Assembly (NCBI RefSeq): GCF_027925155.1
Contig: NZ_BSDY01000009.1
Location: 1 to 64,000 of the forward strand
Source: Propionigenium maris DSM 9537
GTDB lineage: Bacteria; Fusobacteriota; Fusobacteriia; Fusobacteriales; Fusobacteriaceae
DNA: 64,000 nt
Direction: 5' to 3'
Shown here: positions 52,152 through 60,806 of the stretch, piece after piece
Numbering within the stretch: the first letter of the stretch is position 1
Layout: every line of letters starts with the position of its first letter
Translations under genes and position numbers: made by a program
Notes under the pieces: model-generated
Told to the model about the DNA's origin: nothing
What the model saw: the letters and a program-made list of their open reading frames with translations, nothing else
Database searches by the model: none

Positions 52152-52775
52152 ATGTGGGAAGAGCGAAGAGCTGATATGGTAAGGGAACAGATAGAGGCAA
52201 GGGGGATAACCGACAGAAGGGTTATAGAGGCTATGAAGAGGGTTCCCAGGCACCTCTTTGTCAGGGAGAGGGATATGGAGAAAGCCTACTGGGATTATCC
52301 CATCCCCATAGGATGGGGACAGACCATCTCCCAGCCCTTTATTGTGGCATATATGGTGGAGGCTCTCCGGCTTACTGGAGGAGAGAGGGTCCTTGAGATA
52401 GGGGCAGGGTCAGGTTATGAGGCCGCCATCCTCTCCCTCCTTGCCAGTGAGGTAGTCAGTATGGAGATAGTTCCAGACTTAGCCAGAGAGGTGGAGATAC
52501 GTCTCAGAGATCTGGGATATTATAATGTGGAGATAATAGAGGGGAATGGATACAGGGGATATGAGGAGAGAGCTCCCTACGATGCTATTATCCTCTCGGC
52601 AGCCCCTGAGAGTATACCAAAATCCCTTATAAAACAGCTGGCTCCCGGTGGGAGGATGATCCTTCCCCTAGGAGGATACTTTCAGAGGCTTGTACTCCTT
52701 GAGAGGGGATCTGGTGATAATGTGTATATGAGGGAACTTCTTCCAGTGAGGTTTGTTCCCATGGTTGGATATTAA
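52152..52775 (+). CDS. pcm: Protein-L-isoaspartate O-methyltransferase
   Basis: 207 residues, standard length. RHLFVRERDMEKAYWDYPIPIGWGQTISQP (about 32-62, read in parts) is the family signature; SAM motif I is VLEIGAGSGYEAAILS near 82 and a later PYDAIILSAAPESIP. It methylates isoaspartyl residues for protein repair in the cytoplasm. GCAGGAGG precedes ATG 52152. Confidence 0.93.
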   Translation: MWEERRADMVREQIEARGITDRRVIEAMKRVPRHLFVRERDMEKAYWDYPIPIGWGQTISQPFIVAYMVEALRLTGGERVLEIGAGSGYEAAILSLLASEVVSMEIVPDLAREVEIRLRDLGYYNVEIIEGNGYRGYEERAPYDAIILSAAPESIPKSLIKQLAPGGRMILPLGGYFQRLVLLERGSGDNVYMRELLPVRFVPMVGY

Positions 52776-52778
52776 ATT

Positions 52779-52815
52779 AAAAGAGCAGAGGGATATCTTC
52801 TCCCTCTGCTCTTTT
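52779..52815. terminator. Bidirectional terminator
   Basis: AAAAGAGCAGAGGGA/TCCCTCTGCTCTTTT 15-bp stem between convergent pcm and photolyase-like genes. Confidence 0.9.
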
Positions 52816-54193
52816 AATCTTTATCTTTTTTTTCGAGCTTCCTTTCCCTTCTTCTCTTAAGCTGCTTCATCATGAGACCCATTCTGGGGTTTTTCCTCAG
52901 CTTTTCCTCATGCCTTTCCAGAAATCCCCAGTAGAGCTCATCCCACTCATTACACCAGGGCCCCCTTTCAAAATCACTCATCTTTAAGATATAGTTGGAG
53001 GAGCTTATATAGGGTTTGGTGGCAAATATTCCCCCGTCAGCAAATTGGCTCATGCCATATAGATTGGGTACCATCACCCAGTCATAGGCATCTATATACA
53101 TCTCCATAAACCATCTGTAGATCTCATGGGGGTGGTATCCTTTGAGAAGCATATAGTTTCCCAGTATCATAAGCCTCTCTATGTGGTGGCTATAGGCATT
53201 CTTAACTACCTTCCTTATTACATTGTCCACTGGGATATTCCCGGTTGTGCCTGTATAGAAACTCTGAGGAAGCTTCTTTTTGTTTTCAAAGTAGTTAGCA
53301 CCCCTCTCCCTCTCCCCCTCTATAAGGTATATCTGGCGAATAAACTCCCTCCACCCTATTACCTGTCGTATAAATCCCTCTCGTGAGTTCAGGGGGATCT
53401 CATGGGCCTCTAGCACCCTCTCAACTACCTCCATAGGTGTTAGCAGACCTATGTTAAGGAGGGGGGAGAGGAGAGAGTGGTAGAGGAACTCCTCTTCCTC
53501 TACAATGGCATCCTCATAGTCACCAAAGAGGGGTAGCCTATCCTCTATAAACTCATTCAGCCACCTCCTGGCATCTCCAAAGGTCACCGGATAGATAAAG
53601 TTATCCCCGTCTCCTGGATTACGGGGAAAGTTTTTTTCTACATACTCTCTGGCTTCCTCTATATATTTATTCTCACAGGTGGATATAGAGGGACATATAT
53701 GTCCCTTAGGCAGCTTCTTCCTGTTTTCCTTGTCAAAGCTCCACTTCCCTCCCAGGGGCTTCCCCTTCTCCATGAGAATATTCAGTCTCCTCCTCTGCTC
53801 CTTGTAGTAGTTCCCCATAAGGTATTTTTTTCCCTTCTTCAGCTCTCCTCCTATAAAAGCAGGGGAATCGCAGATAATGGCTGTTTCTGGAAGGCTCTTT
53901 AATAACTTAGTGTCGCAGGGATCTACAATGTATATCCTGCGCCCTGCTACCATCTCCCTCCAATCCTTTTTATACTCTATATACCTTACTCTGTATCCCC
54001 TTCCCAGGAGGTATTCCTCATAAGTCTTCATAGAGGCCCTGTGGAGGATGAGCTTCTTCTTGTGAAAGTTAAAGTCGGTAAAATACCTGCACTCCTCTAC
54101 CAGGAATACCTCTACCTCTTTTGGCTCTTTCCCAGTAAGGCATGGGTGCTCCTCAAAGAGCTGGTTGGGAAGGATAACTACTATATCTCTCAT
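52814..54193 (-). CDS. Bacterial cryptochrome/photolyase-like protein lacking Fe-S cysteines
   Basis: 459 residues from ATG 54193 (AGGAGGAGAG upstream). N-terminal Rossmann-like antenna domain (DIVVILPNQLFEEHP) and C-terminal FAD domain with EGFIRQVIGWREFIRQIY, NAYSHHIERLMILGNYML, and GMSQFADGGIFATKPYISSS: the FeS-BCP/PhrB (6-4 photolyase) class. The four cysteines that bind the 4Fe-4S cluster in that class appear lost. The first is replaced in GTTGNIPVDNV, and the three-Cys loop is shortened to MSDFERGPWCNEWDELYWGF. The fold should still bind FAD and DNA. It overlaps the operon with the membrane protein gene 54204-54815. Confidence 0.85.
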   Translation of the reverse strand: MRDIVVILPNQLFEEHPCLTGKEPKEVEVFLVEECRYFTDFNFHKKKLILHRASMKTYEEYLLGRGYRVRYIEYKKDWREMVAGRRIYIVDPCDTKLLKSLPETAIICDSPAFIGGELKKGKKYLMGNYYKEQRRRLNILMEKGKPLGGKWSFDKENRKKLPKGHICPSISTCENKYIEEAREYVEKNFPRNPGDGDNFIYPVTFGDARRWLNEFIEDRLPLFGDYEDAIVEEEEFLYHSLLSPLLNIGLLTPMEVVERVLEAHEIPLNSREGFIRQVIGWREFIRQIYLIEGERERGANYFENKKKLPQSFYTGTTGNIPVDNVIRKVVKNAYSHHIERLMILGNYMLLKGYHPHEIYRWFMEMYIDAYDWVMVPNLYGMSQFADGGIFATKPYISSSNYILKMSDFERGPWCNEWDELYWGFLERHEEKLRKNPRMGLMMKQLKRRRERKLEKKDKD

Positions 54194-54203
54194 CTCTCTC
54201 CTC

Positions 54204-54815
54204 CTAAGCCTCGGCTTTAATACAGAGTTTCTTATACACATATGTCATGGTCATCAGGCTTATGGGAAGGGTCACCAGAATACCCACAAGGAGCAGCAGA
54301 GCTCCCAGAATATTTAATCCCCATAATATAAGCCCCAGAAGAAAGATATCCATCTTAGCTCCCCTGGTCATCCTCTTACTCTCATAGAAAGCTTCCTTTA
54401 TTCCCAGCTTCTTGTCTACAATGAGATACCCATAGAAACAGAATATTACTCCCACAACGATACCTGGGACTATTAAGAATAATCCTCCAATAAACACAAC
54501 TATTCCATAGACTATAGTTGCCAGGAGGTAGGTGAAGAAGATCTCGTTTTGCGGGAGAAGGTCCCTGTAGTCCCCCTCTCCTCCTTCATAGATCTTCAGA
54601 GATATTCTTATCATCCCCATTCCCACAAGGGTATGGATAATGAGAGCCAGTATGGAAACGGTCCATGGGGAAGCTCCCATCTGCTCATCCATATATGTGG
54701 GTATATACTGAAGTAAGCTCACAACTACCATGAGTATTACAAAAAAAACAGGTCTCTCCTTCACCCTTTCCCATCCATAGGTAAGGGCCTTCTTCTTTAA
54801 AAACTTTTCCTTCAT
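54204..54815 (-). CDS. Multi-pass inner membrane protein
   Basis: 203 residues with about five or six membrane segments (VFFVILMVVVSLLQYIP; FLIVPGIVVGVIFCFYGYLI; LGLILWGLNILGALLLL). The I-V-P-G-I-V pattern recalls YciC/DUF975-type or GDPD-membrane-domain proteins. No catalytic motif. The photolyase-like gene starts 11 nt after its stop, so the two are co-transcribed. GGAGG before ATG 54815. Confidence 0.65.
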   Translation of the reverse strand: MKEKFLKKKALTYGWERVKERPVFFVILMVVVSLLQYIPTYMDEQMGASPWTVSILALIIHTLVGMGMIRISLKIYEGGEGDYRDLLPQNEIFFTYLLATIVYGIVVFIGGLFLIVPGIVVGVIFCFYGYLIVDKKLGIKEAFYESKRMTRGAKMDIFLLGLILWGLNILGALLLLVGILVTLPISLMTMTYVYKKLCIKAEA

Positions 54816-54872
54816 AAATCCTCCTCCAAGATCATTTTATTATCCTGCCCAATTTAAATTATCTTCCCACTC

Positions 54873-55460
54873 CTACCTCCTAGAAACCCATGGGTTCCCC
54901 TCTATATAGTACCTCCACAGCATCTCCCTGTAGTCACCGGCATACTCTATCCCTACGCGCCTGGCACAGACTACCTCTCCTGGAACATAACCATCATCCT
55001 CCAGCCATATATCTGGTGAGGTAGCTAGGTCCACTCCATTATCCCTTCTCTCTATTCCCAGGGCCATACACAGCTTTCCGGGGCCATTGGTCAGTTCATA
55101 TTTCTTTTTACAATTCCGAAGCCCTCTCATGACCTCCTCCCCCTCTAAAGGCTCCACACCTCTTATAAGGACTGCGTGGGGGATCCCCTCCACACTGGCC
55201 ACTACATTAAGACAGTTATACATCCCATAGATTAAGTAGATATAGAGGTGGCCCCCCTGAAGGTACATGGTCTCTGTTCTCTCTGTACGCTTATTCTTCC
55301 ATGCGTGGGATGCTCTGTCCTCTGGGCCTAGGTATGCCTCGGTCTCCACTATCCTAGCCCTCAGCACACTTCCCTTATAATTCCTCACTAGGATCTTTCC
55401 CAAGAGCTCCCTGGCTACCTGCCTTCCCTCTCTTCTGTAGAACTCCCTTGTAAGCCTCAC
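54873..55460 (-). CDS. 3-methyladenine DNA glycosylase (AAG/MPG type)
   Basis: 195 residues from GTG 55460 (GGGGAGGAGG upstream). Family motifs: LARELLGKILVR near 17, IVETEAYLGPEDRASHA near 38 (catalytic Glu), GHLYIYLIYGMYNCLNVV near 70, HAVLIRGVEPLEG near 95, and NGPGKLCMALGI near 125. It excises alkylated and deaminated purines in base excision repair. It heads the likely repair cluster with the photolyase-like gene. Confidence 0.92.
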   Translation of the reverse strand: MRLTREFYRREGRQVARELLGKILVRNYKGSVLRARIVETEAYLGPEDRASHAWKNKRTERTETMYLQGGHLYIYLIYGMYNCLNVVASVEGIPHAVLIRGVEPLEGEEVMRGLRNCKKKYELTNGPGKLCMALGIERRDNGVDLATSPDIWLEDDGYVPGEVVCARRVGIEYAGDYREMLWRYYIEGNPWVSRR

Positions 55461-55553
55461 CTTCCTCCTCCCCTTTCATCCTAATTTCTACCCTTCACTC
55501 CTATTCTATGCCCAGAACTTTAACTTCCTTTTTCCACTGAATATAAAGTTATT

Positions 55554-55631
55554 AAAAAGGAGCATGACGGTCCCCCTTATAACCTTATACAGTGGTAATA
55601 ATCTGTAATTCTATACTTTCCATAATAATTA
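55554..55631 (-). repeat. Dispersed intergenic repeat, copy 6
   Basis: Reverse orientation. GGAAAGTATAGAATTACAGA at its 5' end matches the family; the terminal hairpin (GGACCGTCATGCTCC + TTTTT) is imperfect. Confidence 0.65.
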
Positions 55632-55632
55632 A

Positions 55633-55664
55633 AGAAGAAGCCGGGAGCTTTCCGGCTTCTTAAT
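55633..55664 (-). terminator. aqpZ terminator
   Basis: AAGAAGCCGG/CCGGCTTCTT stem followed by CTTTAATT on the minus strand. Confidence 0.8.
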
Positions 55665-55665
55665 C

Positions 55666-56352
55666 TTATTCTCTGCTGCCAATAAACCTGTATATAAGGG
55701 CACCTATAATAGCTCCCACTATAGGTGCTACCCAGAACAGCCACAGCTGCTCTATAGCCCATCCTCCTGCAAACACAGCTACTCCGGTACTTCTGGCTGG
55801 ATTAACGGAGGTATTGGTTACCGGTATACTTATAAGGTGGATGAGGGTAAGGCATAAACCTATGGCTATAGGAGCCATCCCTGCAGGAGATCTTTCATCT
55901 GTAGCTCCCATTATTACAAATAGGAACATGGCAGTCATAACAACCTCACACACAAGGGCTGCCATAAGGGTGTATCCTCCCGGTGAGTGGGCTCCATATC
56001 CATTGGAAGCAAATCCCCCTGCCAGATCAAAGCCTGCCTGACCACTGGCTATAACAAATAATACTCCCGCTGCTGCCACAGCTCCTATCACCTGAACTAC
56101 TATATAGGGAATCAGATCCCTTGTTTCAAAACGTCCTCCCGCCCAAAGACCTATAGATACTGCAGGATTTAGATGACATCCCGATATATGTCCTATGGCA
56201 TAGGCCATGGTAAGTACCGTAAGACCAAAGGCAAGGGATACTCCCAGTAGTCCTATTCCTACTTCTGGAAAGGCTGCAGCAAGCACTGCACTTCCACATC
56301 CTCCCAATACCAGCCAGAATGTTCCCAATAGTTCAGCTATATACTTCTTCAT
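55666..56352 (-). CDS. aqpZ: Aquaporin Z
   Basis: 228 residues, six membrane segments and two half-helices. NPA motifs [16 protein letters not shown] (near 63) and [15 protein letters not shown] (near 185); the residue after the second NPA is Arg of the selectivity filter. [20 protein letters not shown] is the usual N-terminus. Water channel of the inner membrane. GGAGGAGG before ATG 56352. Confidence 0.95.
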   Translation of the reverse strand: MKKYIAELLGTFWLVLGGCGSAVLAAAFPEVGIGLLGVSLAFGLTVLTMAYAIGHISGCHLNPAVSIGLWAGGRFETRDLIPYIVVQVIGAVAAAGVLFVIASGQAGFDLAGGFASNGYGAHSPGGYTLMAALVCEVVMTAMFLFVIMGATDERSPAGMAPIAIGLCLTLIHLISIPVTNTSVNPARSTGVAVFAGGWAIEQLWLFWVAPIVGAIIGALIYRFIGSRE

Positions 56353-56599
56353 ATTCCTCCTCCTTTATATCTAGACCTTTCTCTAGGCCTTAATCAGCTC
56401 TATACACTAGTTTATTGTGGAAAAATAAAAATTCCTCCTTAAACTTTCTATCGCTTTAATCCTCTTTCATCGAAGGAATTAAATTCTTAAACCTAATAGA
56501 TCTTTCTTTATCAGTGGAGGGGAGATCTTTTTAAAGAGGGAGATAGAGGCAAAGCATCTTCTATTTTATAATTATTTAAGGTTCCAATTAGATTGCACA
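56353..56599. other. Non-coding stretch upstream of aqpZ
   Basis: AT-rich, no gene; presumably the aqpZ promoter region. Nothing else recognised. Confidence 0.35.
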
Positions 56600-56627
56600 A
56601 AAAAAAACAGAGCCTCCAAGCTCTGTC
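56600..56627 (-). terminator. Terminator
   Basis: ACAGAGC/GCTCTGT stem followed by T9 on the minus strand. Confidence 0.88.
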
Positions 56628-56653
56628 TTTCGATTATTCCCTTAGATTTTATT

Positions 56654-57055
56654 TTATACTCTGTTTTTATACCTATCCCAGTTTTTAGCCAGGTCGATGG
56701 CCTCATCCAACATCTTATTGGTATAGGTTCCCTTGTAGGCATAGACATAGATGTACTTTCCATCTACCTCTCCCTTATAGCATCTTCTAAAGAGGTCCCT
56801 ATGGTAGTAGATCTTAAAGTTATAGCCCTTATACTCTGTATCCCTATAGTAGTCATAGGAGGTTACCTGCTCATCCTCCCTGATAATTGTATAGGCTTCA
56901 CTCCTATAGTAGTTCTTTTCTATATGCACTACATCTCCAGAGCTGTCTCTCTCTATAAATGCCCCATAATCCTTTGGGTTAAATGAGCCCATAAAGAAAA
57001 ACATAAGAACTACAACTGTTATAACGGTTATACCTATCTCTCCTCTACTCCTCAC
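56654..57055 (-). CDS. Membrane-anchored hypothetical protein
   Basis: 133 residues from GTG 57055, chosen because AGGAGG is 7 nt upstream; the open frame extends to 57082. One N-terminal membrane helix (EIGITVITVVVLMFFFMG), then a Tyr-rich periplasmic part (EKNYYRSEAY, SYDYYRDTEYKGYNFKIYYH). No family recognised. Confidence 0.6.
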   Translation of the reverse strand: MRSRGEIGITVITVVVLMFFFMGSFNPKDYGAFIERDSSGDVVHIEKNYYRSEAYTIIREDEQVTSYDYYRDTEYKGYNFKIYYHRDLFRRCYKGEVDGKYIYVYAYKGTYTNKMLDEAIDLAKNWDRYKNRV

Positions 57056-57217
57056 TTCATCACCTCCTACTCCACAAAGCATCTACTATACCACACTTAC
57101 CCAAGGGAACCTTAACCCTCTTTTGGATATAAAATTCATGCCTTCCTATTCCCTTAAATTCACTTCTGTCAACAACTTTGATTGAGATAATTTTACTCAG
57201 ATTATTTTCAAAAAAAT

Positions 57218-57305
57218 AAAAAGCAACGTGACGTTGCATCCTAATAATCAGTTGAAATACTAATTATTTCATGAAAATTCTTAATAAATTCTATACTTTC
57301 TTTAA
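57218..57305 (-). repeat. Dispersed intergenic repeat, copy 7
   Basis: 88 bp, reverse orientation, nearly identical to copy 2: perfect hairpin GCAACGTGACGTTGC (57223-57237) with T-run, and GAAAGTATAGAATTTATTAA at the other end. It sits between two minus-strand genes. Confidence 0.8.
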
Positions 57306-57309
57306 TAAT

Positions 57310-57331
57310 AAAAAAACAGGGAACCTCCCTG
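57310..57331 (-). terminator. Terminator of Nudix gene
   Basis: CAGGGA/TCCCTG stem followed by T7 on the minus strand. Confidence 0.7.
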
Positions 57332-57344
57332 CTTTTAATTTCCT

Positions 57345-57863
57345 TTATTTTCTTCTCATACTCATTAAATAGCTGTAAGCAAGGAGGGTTTTCCCGTCCT
57401 TTAGCTCCTCTGGCTTAAGGTCGTTAACAGGGACATGAACAATCTCCAGGTACTCGTCCTCATCCAGCTTCTGCTTTCCGTTGGTGAGATCCGTTGCCAG
57501 GTAGATATACATCTTTGAGCTTGATATTCCGGGGCTGGTATAGTATTCATAGAGCTTGGTCAGCTTCCCTGCTCTGTAACCAGTCTCCTCCTCCAGTTCC
57601 CTTCTGGCTCCCACTTCTGGATCCTCTCCCTCCTCTACAAGTCCCGCAGGTATCTCAAGGATATGATCCTTTACTGCTGGTCTGTATTGGTTTACGAGAA
57701 TTATCTCATCCTTTTCATTGATTGCAATTACTGCAGCTGCACTCATTCCCTTAAAGAAACTCCACCACACCCTTTGTCCGTGGGGAAGTTGCAGCTCCTC
57801 CTGAAAAACTTCCAGATGCTCATTTTGAAATAACCTTCTCTTAGTAAGGTGCTTGTATTTCAT
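57345..57863 (-). CDS. Nudix hydrolase, ADP-ribose pyrophosphatase type
   Basis: 172 residues, NudF-like length. Nudix box GLVEEGEDPEVGARRELEEETGYRAG is read with its key residues G...REL.EE.G at about 75-97. VNQYRPAVKDHILEIPAG just before it is typical of ADP-ribose pyrophosphatases. It hydrolyses ADP-ribose or related nucleotide sugars. AGGAGGC precedes ATG 57863; it starts 10 nt after the stop of the TrmH-type gene's coding strand partner, so the two minus-strand genes are close (TrmH gene upstream). Confidence 0.88.
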   Translation of the reverse strand: MKYKHLTKRRLFQNEHLEVFQEELQLPHGQRVWWSFFKGMSAAAVIAINEKDEIILVNQYRPAVKDHILEIPAGLVEEGEDPEVGARRELEEETGYRAGKLTKLYEYYTSPGISSSKMYIYLATDLTNGKQKLDEDEYLEIVHVPVNDLKPEELKDGKTLLAYSYLMSMRRK

Positions 57864-57873
57864 AGGTTGCCTC

Positions 57874-58647
57874 CTAGCCTAAAAGTTCTCTGCACTTATA
57901 GAGCATTATCCCGCTGGCCATAGCCACATTCAGAGACTCTGCACTTCCATAGATAGGTATGATTACCTTCTGATCTGCTGTATCTATTATCTCCTGGGCA
58001 ACTCCCTGCCCCTCATTTCCAAAGATTATAGCATTTCTCTCTCCAAGCTTCATCTCGCTGTAACTTACTGCATCTGTGGCAAGAGCTGTTACAGATAGCT
58101 TATATCCCTTCTCTCTTAGGTCTTTCAAGAGCTCTCCGGCCTCCCTGTAGAGAATATTCATATTAAATAGTGACCCCATGCTGCTACGTACACACTTATC
58201 ATTGTATACATCTACACTTCCCTTGGTGAGGATTATGTCTTTATACCCTGCTGCATCTGCCACCCTTATTATAGTTCCAAGATTGCCGGGATCCTGTACC
58301 CTGTCCAGAACCACTATATTGTCCTCCAGGGCCTCCATCTCTCCATCCCTCATCTCATAGATAAGGATTATTCCCTGGGAGTTTTCCTGGGTAGTGATCT
58401 CATTGAAGAGGGGTTCCGAGAGGATATACTTCTCACAGTTAAAGGCAGCTATTTTTTCCTCATATCTGTCACACTCTTCACGGATCACTATATATTTAGG
58501 GACCTCTTTAAAGTCGAGAAACTTATGTCCCTCAGCTATAAAAAGTTTTTCCTTGTCCCTATACTTTTTAGTCTTTAATTTTTTTATCCTTTTAAAGAAC
58601 TTATTTTCTTTACTCTTTATTATCTCTGTCTTTCTTATTTCCTCCAA
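57874..58647 (-). CDS. SPOUT/TrmH-family RNA methyltransferase
   Basis: 257 residues from TTG 58647, chosen because GGAGG is 5 nt upstream; a TTG at 58659 overlaps that site. N-terminal substrate-binding domain (KKLKTKKYRDKEKLFIAEG near 25-43), then the knotted SPOUT domain: VVLDRVQDPGNLGTIIRVAD near 118, RSSMGSLFNMNI, IIFGNEGQGVAQEI near 210 and IPIYGSAESLNVAMASGI near 232. It 2'-O-methylates rRNA or tRNA; target unknown. Nudix gene follows 10 nt later, likely one operon. Confidence 0.9.
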   Translation of the reverse strand: MEEIRKTEIIKSKENKFFKRIKKLKTKKYRDKEKLFIAEGHKFLDFKEVPKYIVIREECDRYEEKIAAFNCEKYILSEPLFNEITTQENSQGIILIYEMRDGEMEALEDNIVVLDRVQDPGNLGTIIRVADAAGYKDIILTKGSVDVYNDKCVRSSMGSLFNMNILYREAGELLKDLREKGYKLSVTALATDAVSYSEMKLGERNAIIFGNEGQGVAQEIIDTADQKVIIPIYGSAESLNVAMASGIMLYKCRELLG

Positions 58648-58728
58648 GGTGTCCTCCAATAATCTAATTCCTGATATTACAAAGTATTATATCCTTTCTT
58701 TCAGACTTTATCAAGGGTCAAAACACCA

Positions 58729-59199
58729 CTAAAAGGAAATTTCAGCCAAACTTCCCCTGCATATCTTTATGAGATCTTCAGGAGATATCTCTATCTGAAC
58801 ACCCCTTCTTCCCCCGCTTACAACTATCCTCTCATGCTCCCTGGCACTCATATCTAAATATGTAGGGTACCCCTTCTTCATACCCACAGGGGAACATCCT
58901 CCCCTTATATATCCCGTTATCTTCTCCAGATCCTTCATAGGGATCATCTCCACCCTCTTGTTTCCGCTTGCCTTGGCTAGAGCTTTCAGGTTAAGCTCAG
59001 CTGCCCCTGGTATACAGGCAACTATGTAGCCGCTCCTGTCACCAGTTAGCACCAGTGTTTTATATATTTTGTCCAAATCTACTCCGGTTTTTGCAGCTAC
59101 AGCCACAGCTCCAAGATTATTTTCATCTACCTCATACTCCCTTACAGAGTAATTTATCTTCTTTGAGTCCAGTATTCTCATGGCATTTGTTTTCTTCAA
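58729..59199 (-). CDS. ybaK: Cys-tRNA(Pro)/tRNA(Cys) deacylase
   Basis: 156 residues from TTG 59199 (GAGGTGATG upstream). YbaK/EbsC signature: KTNAMRILDSKKINY at the start, KIYKTLVLTGDRSGY near 44, ELNLKALAKASGNKRVEM, and TGYIRGGCSPVGMKKGYPT near 95. It hydrolyses mischarged Cys-tRNA(Pro). Standard length. Confidence 0.92.
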   Translation of the reverse strand: MKKTNAMRILDSKKINYSVREYEVDENNLGAVAVAAKTGVDLDKIYKTLVLTGDRSGYIVACIPGAAELNLKALAKASGNKRVEMIPMKDLEKITGYIRGGCSPVGMKKGYPTYLDMSAREHERIVVSGGRRGVQIEISPEDLIKICRGSLAEISF

Positions 59200-59469
59200 C
59201 TTACATCACCTCAATAGATTATAACCATACAGATCCAAAAGTTGCAAAAAAAACATATTTTTGACATATTGGTAACATAAAATAGTTGAGTAAAAAATTG
59301 AAATCATATAACATTGAAGGGTAATATTATATATAGTCAATGAATGAATTATTAGCAAATTCCTTTGTGGATAATTCATATCAAGACAGTATAGTTTATT
59401 CATTATGCTATTTATATAAAAGATAAACTATAATCTCAATTTTTACTAATACTTATGAAGGGAGTCAGT

Positions 59470-60645
59470 ATGAAAAACTTAAAGAACATCATTGTCCTAC
59501 TTCTTGTGTTTTTAGTTGTAGGGTGTAGCAGCGTAGAGGAGAGGGAAGATCTCGTTACTCCCCCAGTAAAGGAAGTGGTAGATGAAAAGCCCGTAGTTGA
59601 AACCCCTGTAGAGGAAGTGGAAAAGCCTGTAGTAGAGGAAGAGAAACCTGAGGAGAAGGTCGTAGAGCCTGTGAAACCAGTTATTCCTCCTAAACCCAAG
59701 GAAAATCCTAAAAAGGAGATAGTTATTGTGGGAACAGCAGATCTTCACGGAAGGATCTTTCCCTATAAGTACAAGGAGTTTGACAGAGACGATGTAGGAG
59801 GTTTTGCCAGAGTAGCCACCTTTGTAAAGAAGATGAGAAGGAAGTACCCTGATATGCTCCTAATCGATATGGGAGATGCCTACTTCTATGAACCCTTTGT
59901 AAAGGCCGATTCTCCATCTGTGGTAGGTATCTTAAATGACCTGAAATACGATATGATGGTCATGGGGAACCACGAACTCTATATGAAGAACTCATACCTC
60001 ATGGAGGAGATGGGAAAGTTCAATGGAAAGGCCATCGTTAACAATGTATATAAAGCCAAGGATCACTCAGAGGGAATAATCCTTCCAAGCTATGCCATCT
60101 TCAACATAGACGGAGTAAGGGTTGCCTTTACAGGAAGCTCCATCCCTCAGAAGGGGATCAGAAAGATCCTCCTGAGCTATGAGTACGATATAGCCGATCC
60201 CCTCCTAGAGACCCAGAGATCTGTAGAGGAGATGGAGGGGAAGTATGATCTTCTTGTGGGAGCCTTCCACCTAAATAAGTTTGGACAGGACGGAGACAGT
60301 GGTGTTGTGGAGGTAATGGAGGGAGTTCCTCAGTTTGACTTTGCCTTCAATGGTCACGAGCATGTAGATGAGGGAGACTGGAGTGCCGTCGGTAAACACA
60401 TCATCGCTAACAATGCTTATGGAATAACAGCTTCCTACGCTGTGGTTAAGATGGAGCTCATCAATCAGAAGTGGACAGTAAAATCTATTGAACCTCACAT
60501 AGTTCCCCTGGAGAACCTTGAACCCGATCCTGAGTTTATGAAGAAGTATGAAGAACTTCACCAGGAAACAATAGATTATGTGGACAGCGGATTCCACAAC
60601 TGGGAAAAGATCTACCACAAACTTCACCAGTATATTATCCCTTAA
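59470..60645 (+). CDS. Surface metallophosphoesterase lipoprotein (5'-nucleotidase-like)
   Basis: 391 residues from ATG 59470 (GAAGGGAG upstream). Lipobox VVGC (about 15-18), then a ~60-residue Pro/Glu/Val-rich linker (VEKPVVEEEKPEEK) that would lift the domain off the membrane. Calcineurin-like motifs: GTADLHGRIFPY near 90, DMGDAYFYEP near 134, VMGNHELYM near 162, GAFHLNKF near 262, NGHEHVD near 298. This is the catalytic domain of UshA/2',3'-cyclic nucleotidase proteins; the C-terminal substrate-specificity domain is absent. It may supply nucleosides to the BMP importers. Confidence 0.85.
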   Translation: MKNLKNIIVLLLVFLVVGCSSVEEREDLVTPPVKEVVDEKPVVETPVEEVEKPVVEEEKPEEKVVEPVKPVIPPKPKENPKKEIVIVGTADLHGRIFPYKYKEFDRDDVGGFARVATFVKKMRRKYPDMLLIDMGDAYFYEPFVKADSPSVVGILNDLKYDMMVMGNHELYMKNSYLMEEMGKFNGKAIVNNVYKAKDHSEGIILPSYAIFNIDGVRVAFTGSSIPQKGIRKILLSYEYDIADPLLETQRSVEEMEGKYDLLVGAFHLNKFGQDGDSGVVEVMEGVPQFDFAFNGHEHVDEGDWSAVGKHIIANNAYGITASYAVVKMELINQKWTVKSIEPHIVPLENLEPDPEFMKKYEELHQETIDYVDSGFHNWEKIYHKLHQYIIP

Positions 60646-60651
60646 TAGCCG

Positions 60652-60680
60652 AGAACCCTTTTAAAGGGTTCTTTTTTTAA
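60652..60680 (+). terminator. Terminator
   Basis: AGAACCCTTT/AAAGGGTTCT stem with T7. Confidence 0.9.
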
Positions 60681-60806
60681 TTCCTCACTATATGGTTTTA
60701 TGTCATTAAAATTATTGACAAAATTAACTTTTTTAACAACATAGTTTTAAATACGAAAGGAAAGAACTTTTAAAACAGGTATAATATTTTGAGGTAGGTG
60801 ATAATA

